Assembly: GCF_007678455.1 (NCBI RefSeq)
Contig: NZ_VEEP01000001.1
Location: 248,001 to 312,000 of the forward strand
Length of the DNA: 64,000 nt
Source of the DNA: Cytobacillus oceanisediminis 2691
GTDB taxonomy: Bacteria > Bacillota > Bacilli > Bacillales > Cytobacillaceae
Direction of reading: 5' to 3'
The notes beneath the pieces are model-generated. The model did not search any database, was not told the DNA's origin, and worked only from the letters and a program-made list of their open reading frames with translations. Positions 1 through 8,790 of this stretch are shown here, one piece after another; the first letter of the stretch is position 1, and every line of letters begins with the position of its first letter. The translations under genes and the position numbers were made by a program.

Positions 1-2
1 CC

Positions 3-1427
3 AGTTCGGACATTGAAGGTTTCATTTATGACAGCCTGGTGTCATCGGATACTGAATTCAATCCGACTATGAGCATGGCAGAGTCGATCGATATCTCTGA
101 CGATGGCCTGACCTTTACAGCGAAATTGAAAAAGGGCATTAAATGGCACGACGGAGAAGAGTTCACTGCTGATGATGTAGTGTTCACGTTCAGCATCCCG
201 AAAAACCCGGATTATAACGGCGAGCGCGGATCAGCTTTCGAATCAATGGAATCCGTCAAAAAAATTGATGATTATACGGTCGAGTTCAAACTGAGCAAGA
301 AAGATGCTTCTTTCTATCCGGTTTCACTGAGCTACTATATCCTGCCAGAACACATCCTGAAAGATGTACCGGTTGCCGAACTTGGTGAGCATGAATTCAA
401 TACGAAAAGTCCAATTGGTACTGGTCCATTCAAATTCGTTGAATGGAAAGACGGAGAGTATGTAAAGGTTGAAGCCTTCGATGATTACTTCAAAGGCCGT
501 CCATACCTTGATACGCTCACCTATAAAATCGTTCCTGATATGGATGCCATGATCGCGCAAATCCAGGCTGGAGATATTCATTTTGCAGCTGGTGTTCCTG
601 GAACTGATATTGAAACAGTCAAGTCATTCCCTGGTGTGAAGGTTGAGTCAGGCCTTGCTCTTTCCTACACATATCTGGGATACAACCAGAAGAATGATCT
701 GTTCAAAGATAAAAAAGTCCGACAGGCAATTACACACGCAATCGACAGGGAAGCAATCGTAAATTCTGTCATGAACGGTGACGGTAAAGTCGCTGATGTT
801 CCAGAGAGCCCACTTTCATTTGCATACAATGACGATGTTCCGAAATTTGGATATGACGTCGAGAAAGCAAAATCATTACTAGCCGAAGCTGGCTGGAAGG
901 ACACAGATGGTGATGGAATCCTCGATAAGGACGGCAAGAAATTCTCTTTCACGGTAAAAACAAACCAGGGTAACAAAGTAAGGGAAGATATTGTCGTGGT
1001 TCTACAAGAGCAGCTGAAGGAAGTCGGAATCGAAGCCAAGCCGGAAATTGTTGAATGGAGCGCATTCATCGAGCAAATTTCTGCGCCAAACTGGAATTAC
1101 GACGCACTTGTACTTGGATGGAGTCTGTCAACATTCCCGGATCAGTATGATATTTTCCACTCTAGCCAGATGAAAGAAGGCTTGAACTTCGTCTGGTACT
1201 CAAACCCTGAGGCAGATAAGCTGATGGAAGAAGCGAAGCAAATCCTTGACCAGGATGAGTACAAAGCAGCGTATGCCGAAATTTATAAGATGCTGGCAGA
1301 AGACCAGCCATACACATTCCTGTACTATCCAAATGTACACAGGGTCATGCCTGCGAATCTGGAAGGCTATGTATTCCACGCGAAGGATGATTTTTATGAA
1401 ATCTCCAAGTGGTGGCTGAAAAAATAG
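3..1427 (+). CDS. Peptide ABC transporter substrate-binding protein, 5'-truncated
   Basis: Extracellular solute-binding protein of family 5 (OppA/DppA type), which captures peptides outside the membrane and hands them to the permease pair. The frame is open from base 3, so the start codon and lipoprotein signal lie upstream of the window; 474 residues remain. Family features seen are the KKGIKWHDGEEFTADDVVFT block, the LGYNQKN strand, the KVRQAITHAIDREAIV helix and a C-terminal aromatic-rich tail ending in WWLKK. The two permeases that follow at 1974 and 2937 suggest one operon, although a 546-bp repeat-filled gap separates them. No ATPase genes follow, so the nucleotide-binding subunits are either upstream or shared with another system. 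The exact peptide specificity cannot be read. Confidence 0.92.
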   Translation, partial: SSDIEGFIYDSLVSSDTEFNPTMSMAESIDISDDGLTFTAKLKKGIKWHDGEEFTADDVVFTFSIPKNPDYNGERGSAFESMESVKKIDDYTVEFKLSKKDASFYPVSLSYYILPEHILKDVPVAELGEHEFNTKSPIGTGPFKFVEWKDGEYVKVEAFDDYFKGRPYLDTLTYKIVPDMDAMIAQIQAGDIHFAAGVPGTDIETVKSFPGVKVESGLALSYTYLGYNQKNDLFKDKKVRQAITHAIDREAIVNSVMNGDGKVADVPESPLSFAYNDDVPKFGYDVEKAKSLLAEAGWKDTDGDGILDKDGKKFSFTVKTNQGNKVREDIVVVLQEQLKEVGIEAKPEIVEWSAFIEQISAPNWNYDALVLGWSLSTFPDQYDIFHSSQMKEGLNFVWYSNPEADKLMEEAKQILDQDEYKAAYAEIYKMLAEDQPYTFLYYPNVHRVMPANLEGYVFHAKDDFYEISKWWLKK

Positions 1428-1504
1428 GATCAGGATGGGGGGAAGGGAGTGTCCCTTCCCTTTCAGATTTTAAGTGCCGCCAGCTTACCCAAGGCGTTTT
1501 CTTC

Positions 1505-1940
1505 CGCCCAATGAAGTCAAAGAACGACTTCACTGGTCGGCCCTCCGTGGCACACGATGTGCTAGAACCGCCAGTCACAGGACGTGGCGTTTTTAGGCGG
1601 GCAGCGCTTGTCGGGGCAGACCAAGGTGCTTGCGCTTTTCATTGTCCAGCTCCAGCGCCTTGCCCCTCGAGTCGCTTCGGTCCGCCCAATGAAGTCAAAG
1701 AACGACTTCAGTGGTCGGCCCTCCGTGGCACACGAGGTGCTAGACCCGCCAGCCACAGGACGTGGCGTTTTTAGGCGGGCAGCGCTTGTCGGGGCAGATC
1801 AAGGCGCTTGCACTTTTCATTGTCCAGCTCCAGCGCCTTGCCCCTCGAGTCGCTTCGGTCCGCCCAATGAAGTCAAAGAACGACTTCACTGATCGGCCCT
1901 CCAGCGCTTGTCGGGGCAGACCAAGGCGCTTGCGCTTTTC
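1505..1940. repeat. 178-bp intergenic tandem repeat, three copies
   Basis: Copies begin at 1505, 1683 and 1861, each opening with CGCCCAATGAAGTCAAAGAA, an exact 178-bp period. Copies 1 and 2 are nearly identical. Copy 3 lacks an internal segment of about 56 bp between GGCCCTCC and AGCGCTTGTC. Each unit contains short palindromes such as AAGCGCTTG-like arms. This resembles the GC-rich dispersed intergenic repeats common in Bacillaceae genomes (recalled, not searched). It lies between a binding-protein gene and its permeases. Open frames inside it show no protein family features and repeat with the unit, so they are not coding. Confidence 0.9.
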
Positions 1941-1973
1941 TTATAATCTCTTAATTTTTAAAGGAGAATTGCC

Positions 1974-2924
1974 ATGCTATCTTATATCATTCGCCGAATA
2001 CTGATGGCCATTCCTTTGCTGCTGGGCATTACGATTGTCTCTTTTGCCATCATGAAGCTGGCCCCCGGGGATCCTGCCAGCTTGATGATGGATCCGACCA
2101 TCAGCCCTGAGGACAAGGCCAGGTTCATGGAAAGATACGGTCTTAATGACCCTATTCATATCCAGTATTTGAAATGGCTGGGAGCCATGCTTCAAGGTGA
2201 CTTTGGTACTTCACTGATCCGCAAAGGTGTTCCTGTCATAGAAATGATCATGAACAGGATGCCGAATACCATTTTATTAATGGTCGTTTCGACATTGCTG
2301 GCATTGTTGATTTCAATTCCATTTGGAGTCATATCGGCAACCAGACCGTATTCAAAGCTCGACTATTCAGTGACCATTACATCATTCCTCGGCGTCGCAA
2401 CACCAAACTTTTTCCTCGGCTTGATCCTGATCATGGTTTTTGCCGTCCAGAATAATTGGTTCCCGACAGGAGGGGTCGCAACCCTGAATGCTCCTTTCAG
2501 TCTATGGGACAGGATCCACCACTTAATCATGCCAGCATTTGTTTTAGCCGCTGCCGATATGGCAGGGCTGACACGTTATACCAGGTCTAGCATGATGGAA
2601 GTGATCAAGCAGGATTATATGAGGACTGCGAGAGCAAAGGGCTTCAAGGAAAACAAAGTCATCTATAAACACGGGCTTCGAAATGGCCTGATCCCAGTCA
2701 TCACCATTTTTGGCCTGATGATTCCTTCCTTCATTGGGGGAGCTGTCATTGTTGAAAAAATCTTTACCTGGCCAGGGATTGGCTTGTTATTCGTGGATTC
2801 TGCATTCCAGCGGGATTACCCGGTGATTATGGGGCTCACCGTCATCTCGGCAGTGTTTGTCGTCATTGGGAATTTGATCGCCGATATCCTGTACGCAATT
2901 TTTGATCCAAGGATCGAGTATTAA
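1974..2924 (+). CDS. Peptide ABC transporter permease, OppB/DppB type
   Basis: Integral membrane permease of 316 residues with the MLSYIIRRILMAIPLLLGIT opening typical of OppB/DppB. It has about six transmembrane segments and the EAA-type cytoplasmic loop around DYMRTARAKGFKENKVIYKHGLRN that docks to the ATPase. AAAGGAG lies about seven bases before the ATG. It forms a pair with the OppC-type permease 12 bp downstream and probably serves the binding protein upstream. Family membership is certain; whether the substrate is di- or oligopeptide, or nickel, is not decidable. Confidence 0.93.
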   Translation: MLSYIIRRILMAIPLLLGITIVSFAIMKLAPGDPASLMMDPTISPEDKARFMERYGLNDPIHIQYLKWLGAMLQGDFGTSLIRKGVPVIEMIMNRMPNTILLMVVSTLLALLISIPFGVISATRPYSKLDYSVTITSFLGVATPNFFLGLILIMVFAVQNNWFPTGGVATLNAPFSLWDRIHHLIMPAFVLAAADMAGLTRYTRSSMMEVIKQDYMRTARAKGFKENKVIYKHGLRNGLIPVITIFGLMIPSFIGGAVIVEKIFTWPGIGLLFVDSAFQRDYPVIMGLTVISAVFVVIGNLIADILYAIFDPRIEY

Positions 2925-2936
2925 GGGGAGGTAAAC

Positions 2937-3851
2937 ATGGCAAATACAAATCTAGCTGGAAATAAATCTGGCAGTCTGGAAATGCACGGTGTCAACACCT
3001 CGCATGATACAATGCTTGGGATCATTGTCAGGAAGTTCATGAAAAACAAGCTAGCCATTTTCGGCGGCATTTTCCTGATCGCCATCATAACTGCTGCACT
3101 GTTAGCGCCAGTGATCGCCCCGTTTTCACCTTCCAAACAAAACCTGCTGCTAAAACTGCAGGCGCCGAACAGTGAGCACTGGCTTGGGACAGACAGGTTT
3201 GGCAGGGATGTTTTTTCAAGACTATTATTTGGAGCCAGGATCTCTTTATTGGTCGGTTTCGCCTCAGTGCTTGGATCGATTACAATCGGAACCTTCCTTG
3301 GAGCAGTAGCAGGCTATGTAGGCGGGATTGTTGATGCGATGATCATGAGATTCGTCGATATCATCCTTTCGATTCCATCCATATTCTTATTGATTACATT
3401 GGTCACGATCTTCAAGCCGGGAGTAGATAAGCTGATTCTGATCTTCGCGCTATTAGGGTGGACAACTACCGCCCGATTGGTAAGAGGTGAATTCCTTTCG
3501 TTAAGGTCGAGAGAGTTTGTACTTGCATCCAAAACAATTGGAACAAAAACGCCTTCAATCATTTTCTCCCATATCCTGCCGAATGCCATGGGACCAATCA
3601 TCGTCTCGGCCACATTGTCAGTAGGTTATGTTATCCTGGCCGAATCGGGATTGAGCTATTTGGGCCTGGGCATTCAGCCGCCGCATGCAAGCTGGGGGAA
3701 TATGCTCCAGGACGCACAGAACTTCACAATCCTCTTAAAATCATGGTGGTACCCGCTTGCACCGGGATTAATGATTCTTCTCACTGTCATTTGCTTCAAC
3801 TTTGTCGGGGATGGACTGAGGGATGCGTTAGATCCGAAGATTAATGAATAG
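2937..3851 (+). CDS. Peptide ABC transporter permease, OppC/DppC type
   Basis: Second permease subunit, 304 residues. It has the OppC N-terminal segment (a soluble tail, then the helix [20 protein letters not shown]), the [19 protein letters not shown] motif and the EAA loop near [28 protein letters not shown] precedes the ATG by about five bases, and the gene follows the OppB-type permease by 12 bp, so both are co-transcribed. A short hairpin with a T-run follows at 3897-3920. The ATPases of this system are not in the window. Confidence 0.93.
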   Translation: MANTNLAGNKSGSLEMHGVNTSHDTMLGIIVRKFMKNKLAIFGGIFLIAIITAALLAPVIAPFSPSKQNLLLKLQAPNSEHWLGTDRFGRDVFSRLLFGARISLLVGFASVLGSITIGTFLGAVAGYVGGIVDAMIMRFVDIILSIPSIFLLITLVTIFKPGVDKLILIFALLGWTTTARLVRGEFLSLRSREFVLASKTIGTKTPSIIFSHILPNAMGPIIVSATLSVGYVILAESGLSYLGLGIQPPHASWGNMLQDAQNFTILLKSWWYPLAPGLMILLTVICFNFVGDGLRDALDPKINE

Positions 3852-3896
3852 TTTAAGAAAATAAGTACAACTACAATTATTTGCAAGTGTTAGCAG

Positions 3897-3920
3897 AGCC
3901 AGGATTACCCTGGTTTTTTT
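3897..3920 (+). terminator. Weak intrinsic terminator
   Basis: A five-base-pair stem, CCAGG with CCTGG, and a short loop are followed by seven T residues. It ends the transporter unit at 3851. The stem is short, so efficiency may be modest. The remaining bases up to 4010 show nothing recognisable. Confidence 0.6.
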
Positions 3921-4044
3921 GTTGGGAAAATTTTCACACCGAAATAGACGAATTCTAGAACAGCTGGCTGTGGTCTTCATAGTATAGCTGTAAAGTTGAT
4001 TTCTTCGGAGGGAGTAAGATGGGGTAGTCAGGACGGATGAATGG

Positions 4045-4803
4045 TTGGAAACAGATTTCAACAGGCCTCAGGTTATATGTGAACAACTGCTTGCTTTTTT
4101 TGAAGGTGATGCTGATGCGAAAAAAGTATACAGTTATTTAAAGAACTTTGGCATGTACAAGCCGGAGCGAAGGAGCAAAAAGATTTTTGAGGAACTAAAA
4201 TCAGGAAAATTCTGGTCAGCAACTGAAAAGATTTTTCGTAAATACCAACGGAAATGGAAAGGTCCAGATATTCCGATTTTCATTTTTCCCATGGATGTCT
4301 CCAATTCAAGGCTGATGAAAGAAGGCAAAGGGAAGTCTGGCTTGTCTTTTATTGATAAAATGTTTATTTTCCTGACTCCGTTGGAAGACGAAAAAGAACT
4401 TGAAGCATTATTTGTTCATGAATATCATCACGTATGCAGGATGCGGGCACAAAAGAAAAGTCCTGCTGATTATACCCTGCTTGATTCAATCATTTTGGAA
4501 GGGCTGGCAGAGCATGCGGTCGCCACTTATTGCGGTGAGGAATATACAGGCGATTGGAGCAGGCGATATTCGACAAAAACATTAGCGGGATTTTGGGACG
4601 AAGAGATTAAAAAAAAACTGTCACTTACCCGAAATGACCGTGAACATGATCAAATTTTATTCGGGTTGGGGAGCAAACCAAGGCTCCTCGGTTATGCCAT
4701 GGGCTATGAAATTGTAAAACAATATAAGCAGCTGGGAAATTTTACTGAAAAAGCATCCTTCTATTCTCCTGCAAATGAATTTACAAAGTTGCTAAAATTT
4801 TAA
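4045..4803 (+). CDS. yjaZ: DUF2268 predicted Zn-dependent protease YjaZ (start disrupted?)
   Basis: A 252-residue protein of the DUF2268 family, with an HExxH zinc-protease motif (HEYHH, from H125) and a downstream EGLAEHAV segment that can supply further ligands. It sits just before appD, as yjaZ does in B. subtilis. The reading frame has no ATG or GTG start; the first usable codon is TTG at 4045, without a convincing ribosome site. A good GGAGGGAG site precedes an ATG at 4019, but that ATG reads Met-Gly-stop. One extra G in the GGGG run at 4021-4024 would join it in frame to a plausible N terminus continuing VVRTDEWL. The gene may therefore be frameshifted at codon 2-3, or this may be a sequencing error. 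The substrate is unknown. Confidence 0.82.
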   Translation: METDFNRPQVICEQLLAFFEGDADAKKVYSYLKNFGMYKPERRSKKIFEELKSGKFWSATEKIFRKYQRKWKGPDIPIFIFPMDVSNSRLMKEGKGKSGLSFIDKMFIFLTPLEDEKELEALFVHEYHHVCRMRAQKKSPADYTLLDSIILEGLAEHAVATYCGEEYTGDWSRRYSTKTLAGFWDEEIKKKLSLTRNDREHDQILFGLGSKPRLLGYAMGYEIVKQYKQLGNFTEKASFYSPANEFTKLLKF

Positions 4804-4819
4804 CATTTAATTTAACTAT

Positions 4820-4847
4820 AAAAAACCCTGTTACTTTAGGGTTTTTT
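4820..4847 (+). terminator. Intrinsic terminator after yjaZ
   Basis: AAAAAACCCT and AGGGTTTTTT form a ten-base-pair stem around an eight-base loop, with the T-run in the 3' arm. It separates yjaZ from the app operon. The following 130 bases up to appD are very AT-rich and presumably hold its promoter, but no unambiguous -35/-10 pair stands out. Confidence 0.85.
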
Positions 4848-4981
4848 ATTAATTTTGAAAAGTAATAAATTTCCCAATTGAAAAATAAGTATTGCAAATG
4901 TAATAAAACTGTAATAACATTTTATTAAAATATATCGAATATGCAGAATATTTTATTATTTAAATGTGAGAAGGTGTCCTA

Positions 4982-6004
4982 ATGAGCAACTATTCAATAC
5001 ATAACGAAGCACCTTTGCTAGAGGTCAAGAACCTTGAAACAGCATTTAATATTGATGGTGAGTATTATAACGCTGTAGATAAGGTAAGTTTTGCTGTCAA
5101 ACCAAGACAGATTGTCGGGGTTGTTGGCGAATCAGGGTGCGGGAAATCGGTAATGAGTCTTTCAGTCATGCAGCTTCTTCCAAAAGGAGTTGGCAAAATC
5201 CGCGGCGGCGAAATTGTGTTTGAAGGCGTTCATCTTGAAAAGATGTCAGAAAAAGAAATGAATAAAATCCGCGGCCGTGATATTTCGATGATCTTCCAGG
5301 AACCAATGACTTCGATGAATCCAGTTTTCACGATAGGATTCCAGCTGCAGGAAGTCCTGTTCAACCATACAAAAATTTCGAAATCAGAAGCAAGGCAGAA
5401 GAGTGTAGCATTATTGAAGAGCGTCGGCATTTCACGCCCGGAAAAGATTGTTGATGAGTATCCGCATCAATTGTCCGGCGGTATGAGACAAAGGGTCATG
5501 ATCGCCATGGCGATTGCCAACCAGCCTAAGCTTTTGATTGCGGACGAGCCTACTACGGCATTGGATGTAACTGTCCAGGCGCAGATTCTTGACTTGCTCA
5601 AAAGCATCCAGGAAGTAAATGATATGTCCGTCATTATGATCACACACGATCTTGGCGTCGTCGCAGAAATGTGTGATGAGGTTATCGTTATGTATGCGGG
5701 CAGGATCGTTGAACGTGCAGATGTTGACACACTGTTCTATAACCCTAAGCATCCATACACTGAACTGATGATGGGCGCTATTCCAAAAATGGATGAGGAT
5801 AAAGAAGAATTAAGCTCAATCAAGGGAATTGTCCCATCACTTAAGAATATGCCTGCAACCGGTTGCCGTTTTGCAAACCGCTGCCCAAAAGCAATGCCAG
5901 AGTGTACAAGCATCACTCCACAGCTTGGAGAGGTTGAACAAGGTCATGAAGTGGCGTGCATTCTATATGAAGCAAGTATGCCAAAAGAAGGAGTCAAGGC
6001 ATAA
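4982..6004 (+). CDS. appD: Oligopeptide ABC transporter ATPase AppD
   Basis: ATP-hydrolysing subunit of an oligopeptide importer, 340 residues. Walker A is GESGCGKS at 49-56, the signature is LSGGMRQRV, Walker B is LLIADEPTTALDVT and the switch His is in MITHDLGVV. The C-terminal oligopeptide-transporter extension carries a cysteine cluster (CRFANRCPKAMPEC, then VAC), which in related DppD-type ATPases can hold an iron-sulfur cluster (family knowledge). AGAAGGTG precedes the ATG. Its stop overlaps the appF start by one base (TAATG), indicating translational coupling. Position after yjaZ and before appF-A-B-C matches the B. subtilis app operon. Confidence 0.95.
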   Translation: MSNYSIHNEAPLLEVKNLETAFNIDGEYYNAVDKVSFAVKPRQIVGVVGESGCGKSVMSLSVMQLLPKGVGKIRGGEIVFEGVHLEKMSEKEMNKIRGRDISMIFQEPMTSMNPVFTIGFQLQEVLFNHTKISKSEARQKSVALLKSVGISRPEKIVDEYPHQLSGGMRQRVMIAMAIANQPKLLIADEPTTALDVTVQAQILDLLKSIQEVNDMSVIMITHDLGVVAEMCDEVIVMYAGRIVERADVDTLFYNPKHPYTELMMGAIPKMDEDKEELSSIKGIVPSLKNMPATGCRFANRCPKAMPECTSITPQLGEVEQGHEVACILYEASMPKEGVKA

Positions 6005-6990
6005 TGAGCAATACAATTATAGTAGAAAAAGAGAATTTGCTGGAAATTAAGAATCTTAAAACCTACTATCCTGTAAAAGGCGGTTTCTTCAGACGTACAA
6101 TCGGCAACGTCAAGGCAGTCGATAATGTATCATTCGAAATCAAGAAGGGTGAAACACTTGGACTCGTTGGAGAATCAGGCTGCGGCAAATCAACAACAGG
6201 AAGGACAATCATCCGCCTGTTGAATGCTACAGAAGGAGAAATCCTTTTTGAAGGAAAGGATATCACCAAACTGAGAGGCAAAACTCTCCAGGCAATCCGC
6301 CAGGACATCCAAATGGTTTTCCAAGATCCATATGCTTCGCTGAATCCGATGCAAATGGTGGGCGACATCGTTTCCGAACCAATCAGGAACTTCAAGAATG
6401 TCAGCATGAAGGACTTGAAGGATGAGGTAATGGATTTATTGAACAAAGTAGGTCTTCCTGAAGATGCTTATTATAAATACGCCCACGAATTTTCGGGCGG
6501 ACAAAGACAAAGGATCGGCATTGCCAGAGCGCTTGCGTTAAGACCGAAACTCATCATTGCGGATGAGCCGGTATCAGCCCTGGACGTTTCTGTACAATCC
6601 CAGGTTCTCAATCTTTTGAAAGAACTTCAGAAGGAATTTGATCTTACTTTCTTATTTATCGCTCATGACCTTAGTGTCGTTAAACATATGAGTGACCGGA
6701 TCGGCGTAATGTATCTCGGCAATATGGTTGAAATTGCTGACCGCAACAGCATGTATGCTGAGCCGCTCCACCCATATACACAGGCTTTGATCTCAGCCAT
6801 TCCAATGCCAGACCCGCGCAGGAAAAAAGAAAGGATCGTCCTTGAGGGGGATGTGCCAAGTCCACTGAACCCGCCGACAGGATGCCCATTCCATCCGCGC
6901 TGCCCGGCTGCGATGGCAGAGTGTTCCCAAGTGAAGCCAGCTTTAAAGGAGGTGAAGCCAGGACACCGAGTTGCTTGCCACCTTTACTAG
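6004..6990 (+). CDS. appF: Oligopeptide ABC transporter ATPase AppF
   Basis: Second ATPase of the App system, 328 residues, which pairs with AppD as the asymmetric nucleotide-binding dimer. Walker A is GESGCGKS, the signature FSGGQRQRIGIARAL, Walker B LIIADEPVSALDVS, and the switch His lies in IAHDLSVV. The C-terminal extension has a CPFHPRCPAAMAEC cysteine cluster like that of AppD. The start overlaps the appD stop by one base. A 44-bp gap leads to appA. Assignment is by family and by the app gene order. Confidence 0.95.
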   Translation: MSNTIIVEKENLLEIKNLKTYYPVKGGFFRRTIGNVKAVDNVSFEIKKGETLGLVGESGCGKSTTGRTIIRLLNATEGEILFEGKDITKLRGKTLQAIRQDIQMVFQDPYASLNPMQMVGDIVSEPIRNFKNVSMKDLKDEVMDLLNKVGLPEDAYYKYAHEFSGGQRQRIGIARALALRPKLIIADEPVSALDVSVQSQVLNLLKELQKEFDLTFLFIAHDLSVVKHMSDRIGVMYLGNMVEIADRNSMYAEPLHPYTQALISAIPMPDPRRKKERIVLEGDVPSPLNPPTGCPFHPRCPAAMAECSQVKPALKEVKPGHRVACHLY

Positions 6991-7034
6991 GGCATAATTT
7001 TTACAAAAAATAAAAGAAAAACGGGGGGAAAACC

Positions 7035-8753
7035 ATGAAGAAACCATTGCTTTGGCTAGCTATGCTAGTACTGGTTTTATCAACATTCCTTGCTGCGTGC
7101 AGCGGAGGAGAAAAAGAAAAGACGACTGCTGATCCGAAAGACGGAGAAAAAGGCACTGCTGAAGAAGGAAAGCCACAGGATGGCGGTACATTGACTTACG
7201 CTCTAAGCTCTGAGTTCAAAGGCCTTTTGAACTGGAACTTCTATGATGCTGACGGAGACGATGACATCATCGCATTCTTCGATGATCCATTGATCGACTA
7301 TGATGAAAACCTTAAGGCTGAGCCAAACATTGCCAGCTGGAAAACTGATGACAATAAAGTTTTCACATTCACATTTGAAAAAGGCGTAAAATGGCACAAT
7401 GGCGAAGAATTAACAGTTAATGACTGGGTATTCGCTCTTGAAACGATCGCTAAACTTGGTGGAGAACACCAGCGCTGGTCTAACGTTAACACAATCGAAG
7501 GTGCTAAGGAATACAACGAAGGCAAGGCTGACAAAATCTCAGGTCTTGAAGTAGTTGATGACTATACTTTGAAAATCACTTTTGACAAAGCTCGCGTAAA
7601 CAACCTTGAAAATGTTTGGGCTTACCCGCTTTCTCGCAAGGAATTCGAAGGAATCGATCCTAAGGATATGGCTGCTTCTGAGCAGGTCCGCACTAAGCCT
7701 GTCGGAACAGGTGCTTACAAAGTGACAAAGGTTATCCCTGGTGAATCAGTAGAGCTTACTCGTAATGAAGACTACTGGAAAGGCAAGCCGCATATCGAAA
7801 AAATCATTGTTAAAGTTATCGATACTTCACTTACAACTGGTGAACTTAAGAATGGAACACTTGACATGACTCCATTCCACCCAACCGTTCTTCCAGAAAT
7901 TGAAGCGCTTGACAATGTTGAAGTAGTAAAATATCCTGGCTTATCTTACTACTATATTGGTTTCAAACTTGGTAAATACGATGGCAAGAAAAACGTAATG
8001 GACAAGGATAAGTACGCAAGCAAAGAATTGCGTCAGGCTATGCTGTTTGCAATTGACCGCCAAGCGTGGACAGATGCATTCTTCAGCGGATTAGGCAAGC
8101 CGCTTAACCGTCCAATCCCATCTTCTCACTGGATTGCAGCACCTAACGAAGATATGCCGATCCAATACGAATATGATCCAGAAAAAGCGAAAGAAATCCT
8201 TGATAAAGCTGGTTATGTAGATAAGGACGGAGACGGCTTCCGTGAAGATCCAAAGGGCGAGAAGTTCACTGTTAAGTTCTCTCACTACGCAACTGGCAAC
8301 CCAACTTTCGAAGCACGTGCTAAAGCTATGACTCAGTACTGGGAAGAAGTTGGCTTGAAATCTGAGCTTCAAATGACAGATGTTAACCTTTACTACGATC
8401 AACTTGAAAAAGATGACCCAGCTCTAGAAGTATTCTACGGCGGATGGGGAACTGGCGCTGATCCGGATCCACTGCCACTTTGGGGGATTGAATCTGTATG
8501 GAACTACCCTCGCTGGGTAAATGACGACGCTCAAAAGCTTCTTGAAGATGCTGTTGACCTAGAAGTTGTAGGAACTGACACTGAGAAGCGTAAGCAGCTA
8601 TATGCTGACTGGCAGAAGATTTTCAACGAAGAAGTACCAGCACTTCCAATCCTTGAACTAGAAGAAGTTATGGCTGTTTCTAAGCGTGTTCAAGGCGTTA
8701 AGTTCGACGTTTCTGGTTCTAACTCACCTCATGAATGGTGGATCAAGCAATAA
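7035..8753 (+). CDS. appA: Oligopeptide-binding lipoprotein AppA
   Basis: Family 5 solute-binding lipoprotein of 572 residues. The signal peptide (MKKPLLWLAMLVLVLSTF) ends in lipobox LAAC, so the mature protein is anchored on the outer face of the membrane by a diacylglyceryl cysteine. GGGGGGAAAACC precedes the ATG. The body has the WHNGEELTVNDWVFALET block and LRQAMLFAIDRQAW helix of the family. It delivers peptides to AppB/AppC. It is the third gene of the app operon, and codon usage looks like that of a highly expressed gene. No terminator is visible between appA and appB, unlike the opp operon at 16.6 kb. Confidence 0.95.
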   Translation: MKKPLLWLAMLVLVLSTFLAACSGGEKEKTTADPKDGEKGTAEEGKPQDGGTLTYALSSEFKGLLNWNFYDADGDDDIIAFFDDPLIDYDENLKAEPNIASWKTDDNKVFTFTFEKGVKWHNGEELTVNDWVFALETIAKLGGEHQRWSNVNTIEGAKEYNEGKADKISGLEVVDDYTLKITFDKARVNNLENVWAYPLSRKEFEGIDPKDMAASEQVRTKPVGTGAYKVTKVIPGESVELTRNEDYWKGKPHIEKIIVKVIDTSLTTGELKNGTLDMTPFHPTVLPEIEALDNVEVVKYPGLSYYYIGFKLGKYDGKKNVMDKDKYASKELRQAMLFAIDRQAWTDAFFSGLGKPLNRPIPSSHWIAAPNEDMPIQYEYDPEKAKEILDKAGYVDKDGDGFREDPKGEKFTVKFSHYATGNPTFEARAKAMTQYWEEVGLKSELQMTDVNLYYDQLEKDDPALEVFYGGWGTGADPDPLPLWGIESVWNYPRWVNDDAQKLLEDAVDLEVVGTDTEKRKQLYADWQKIFNEEVPALPILELEEVMAVSKRVQGVKFDVSGSNSPHEWWIKQ

Positions 8754-8790
8754 TTATTGAGCACCACCTATTCAGTTAAGGAGAATGCAT

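Noticed and set aside
1345-2004. Overlapping open frames in the 178-bp repeat
   Set aside because: The predicted peptides simply repeat with the DNA unit on both strands. No start signals or family features.
4848-4981. CodY boxes upstream of appD
   Set aside because: AATTTT/GAAAA fragments occur, but no copy approaches the AATTTTCWGAAAATT consensus well enough.
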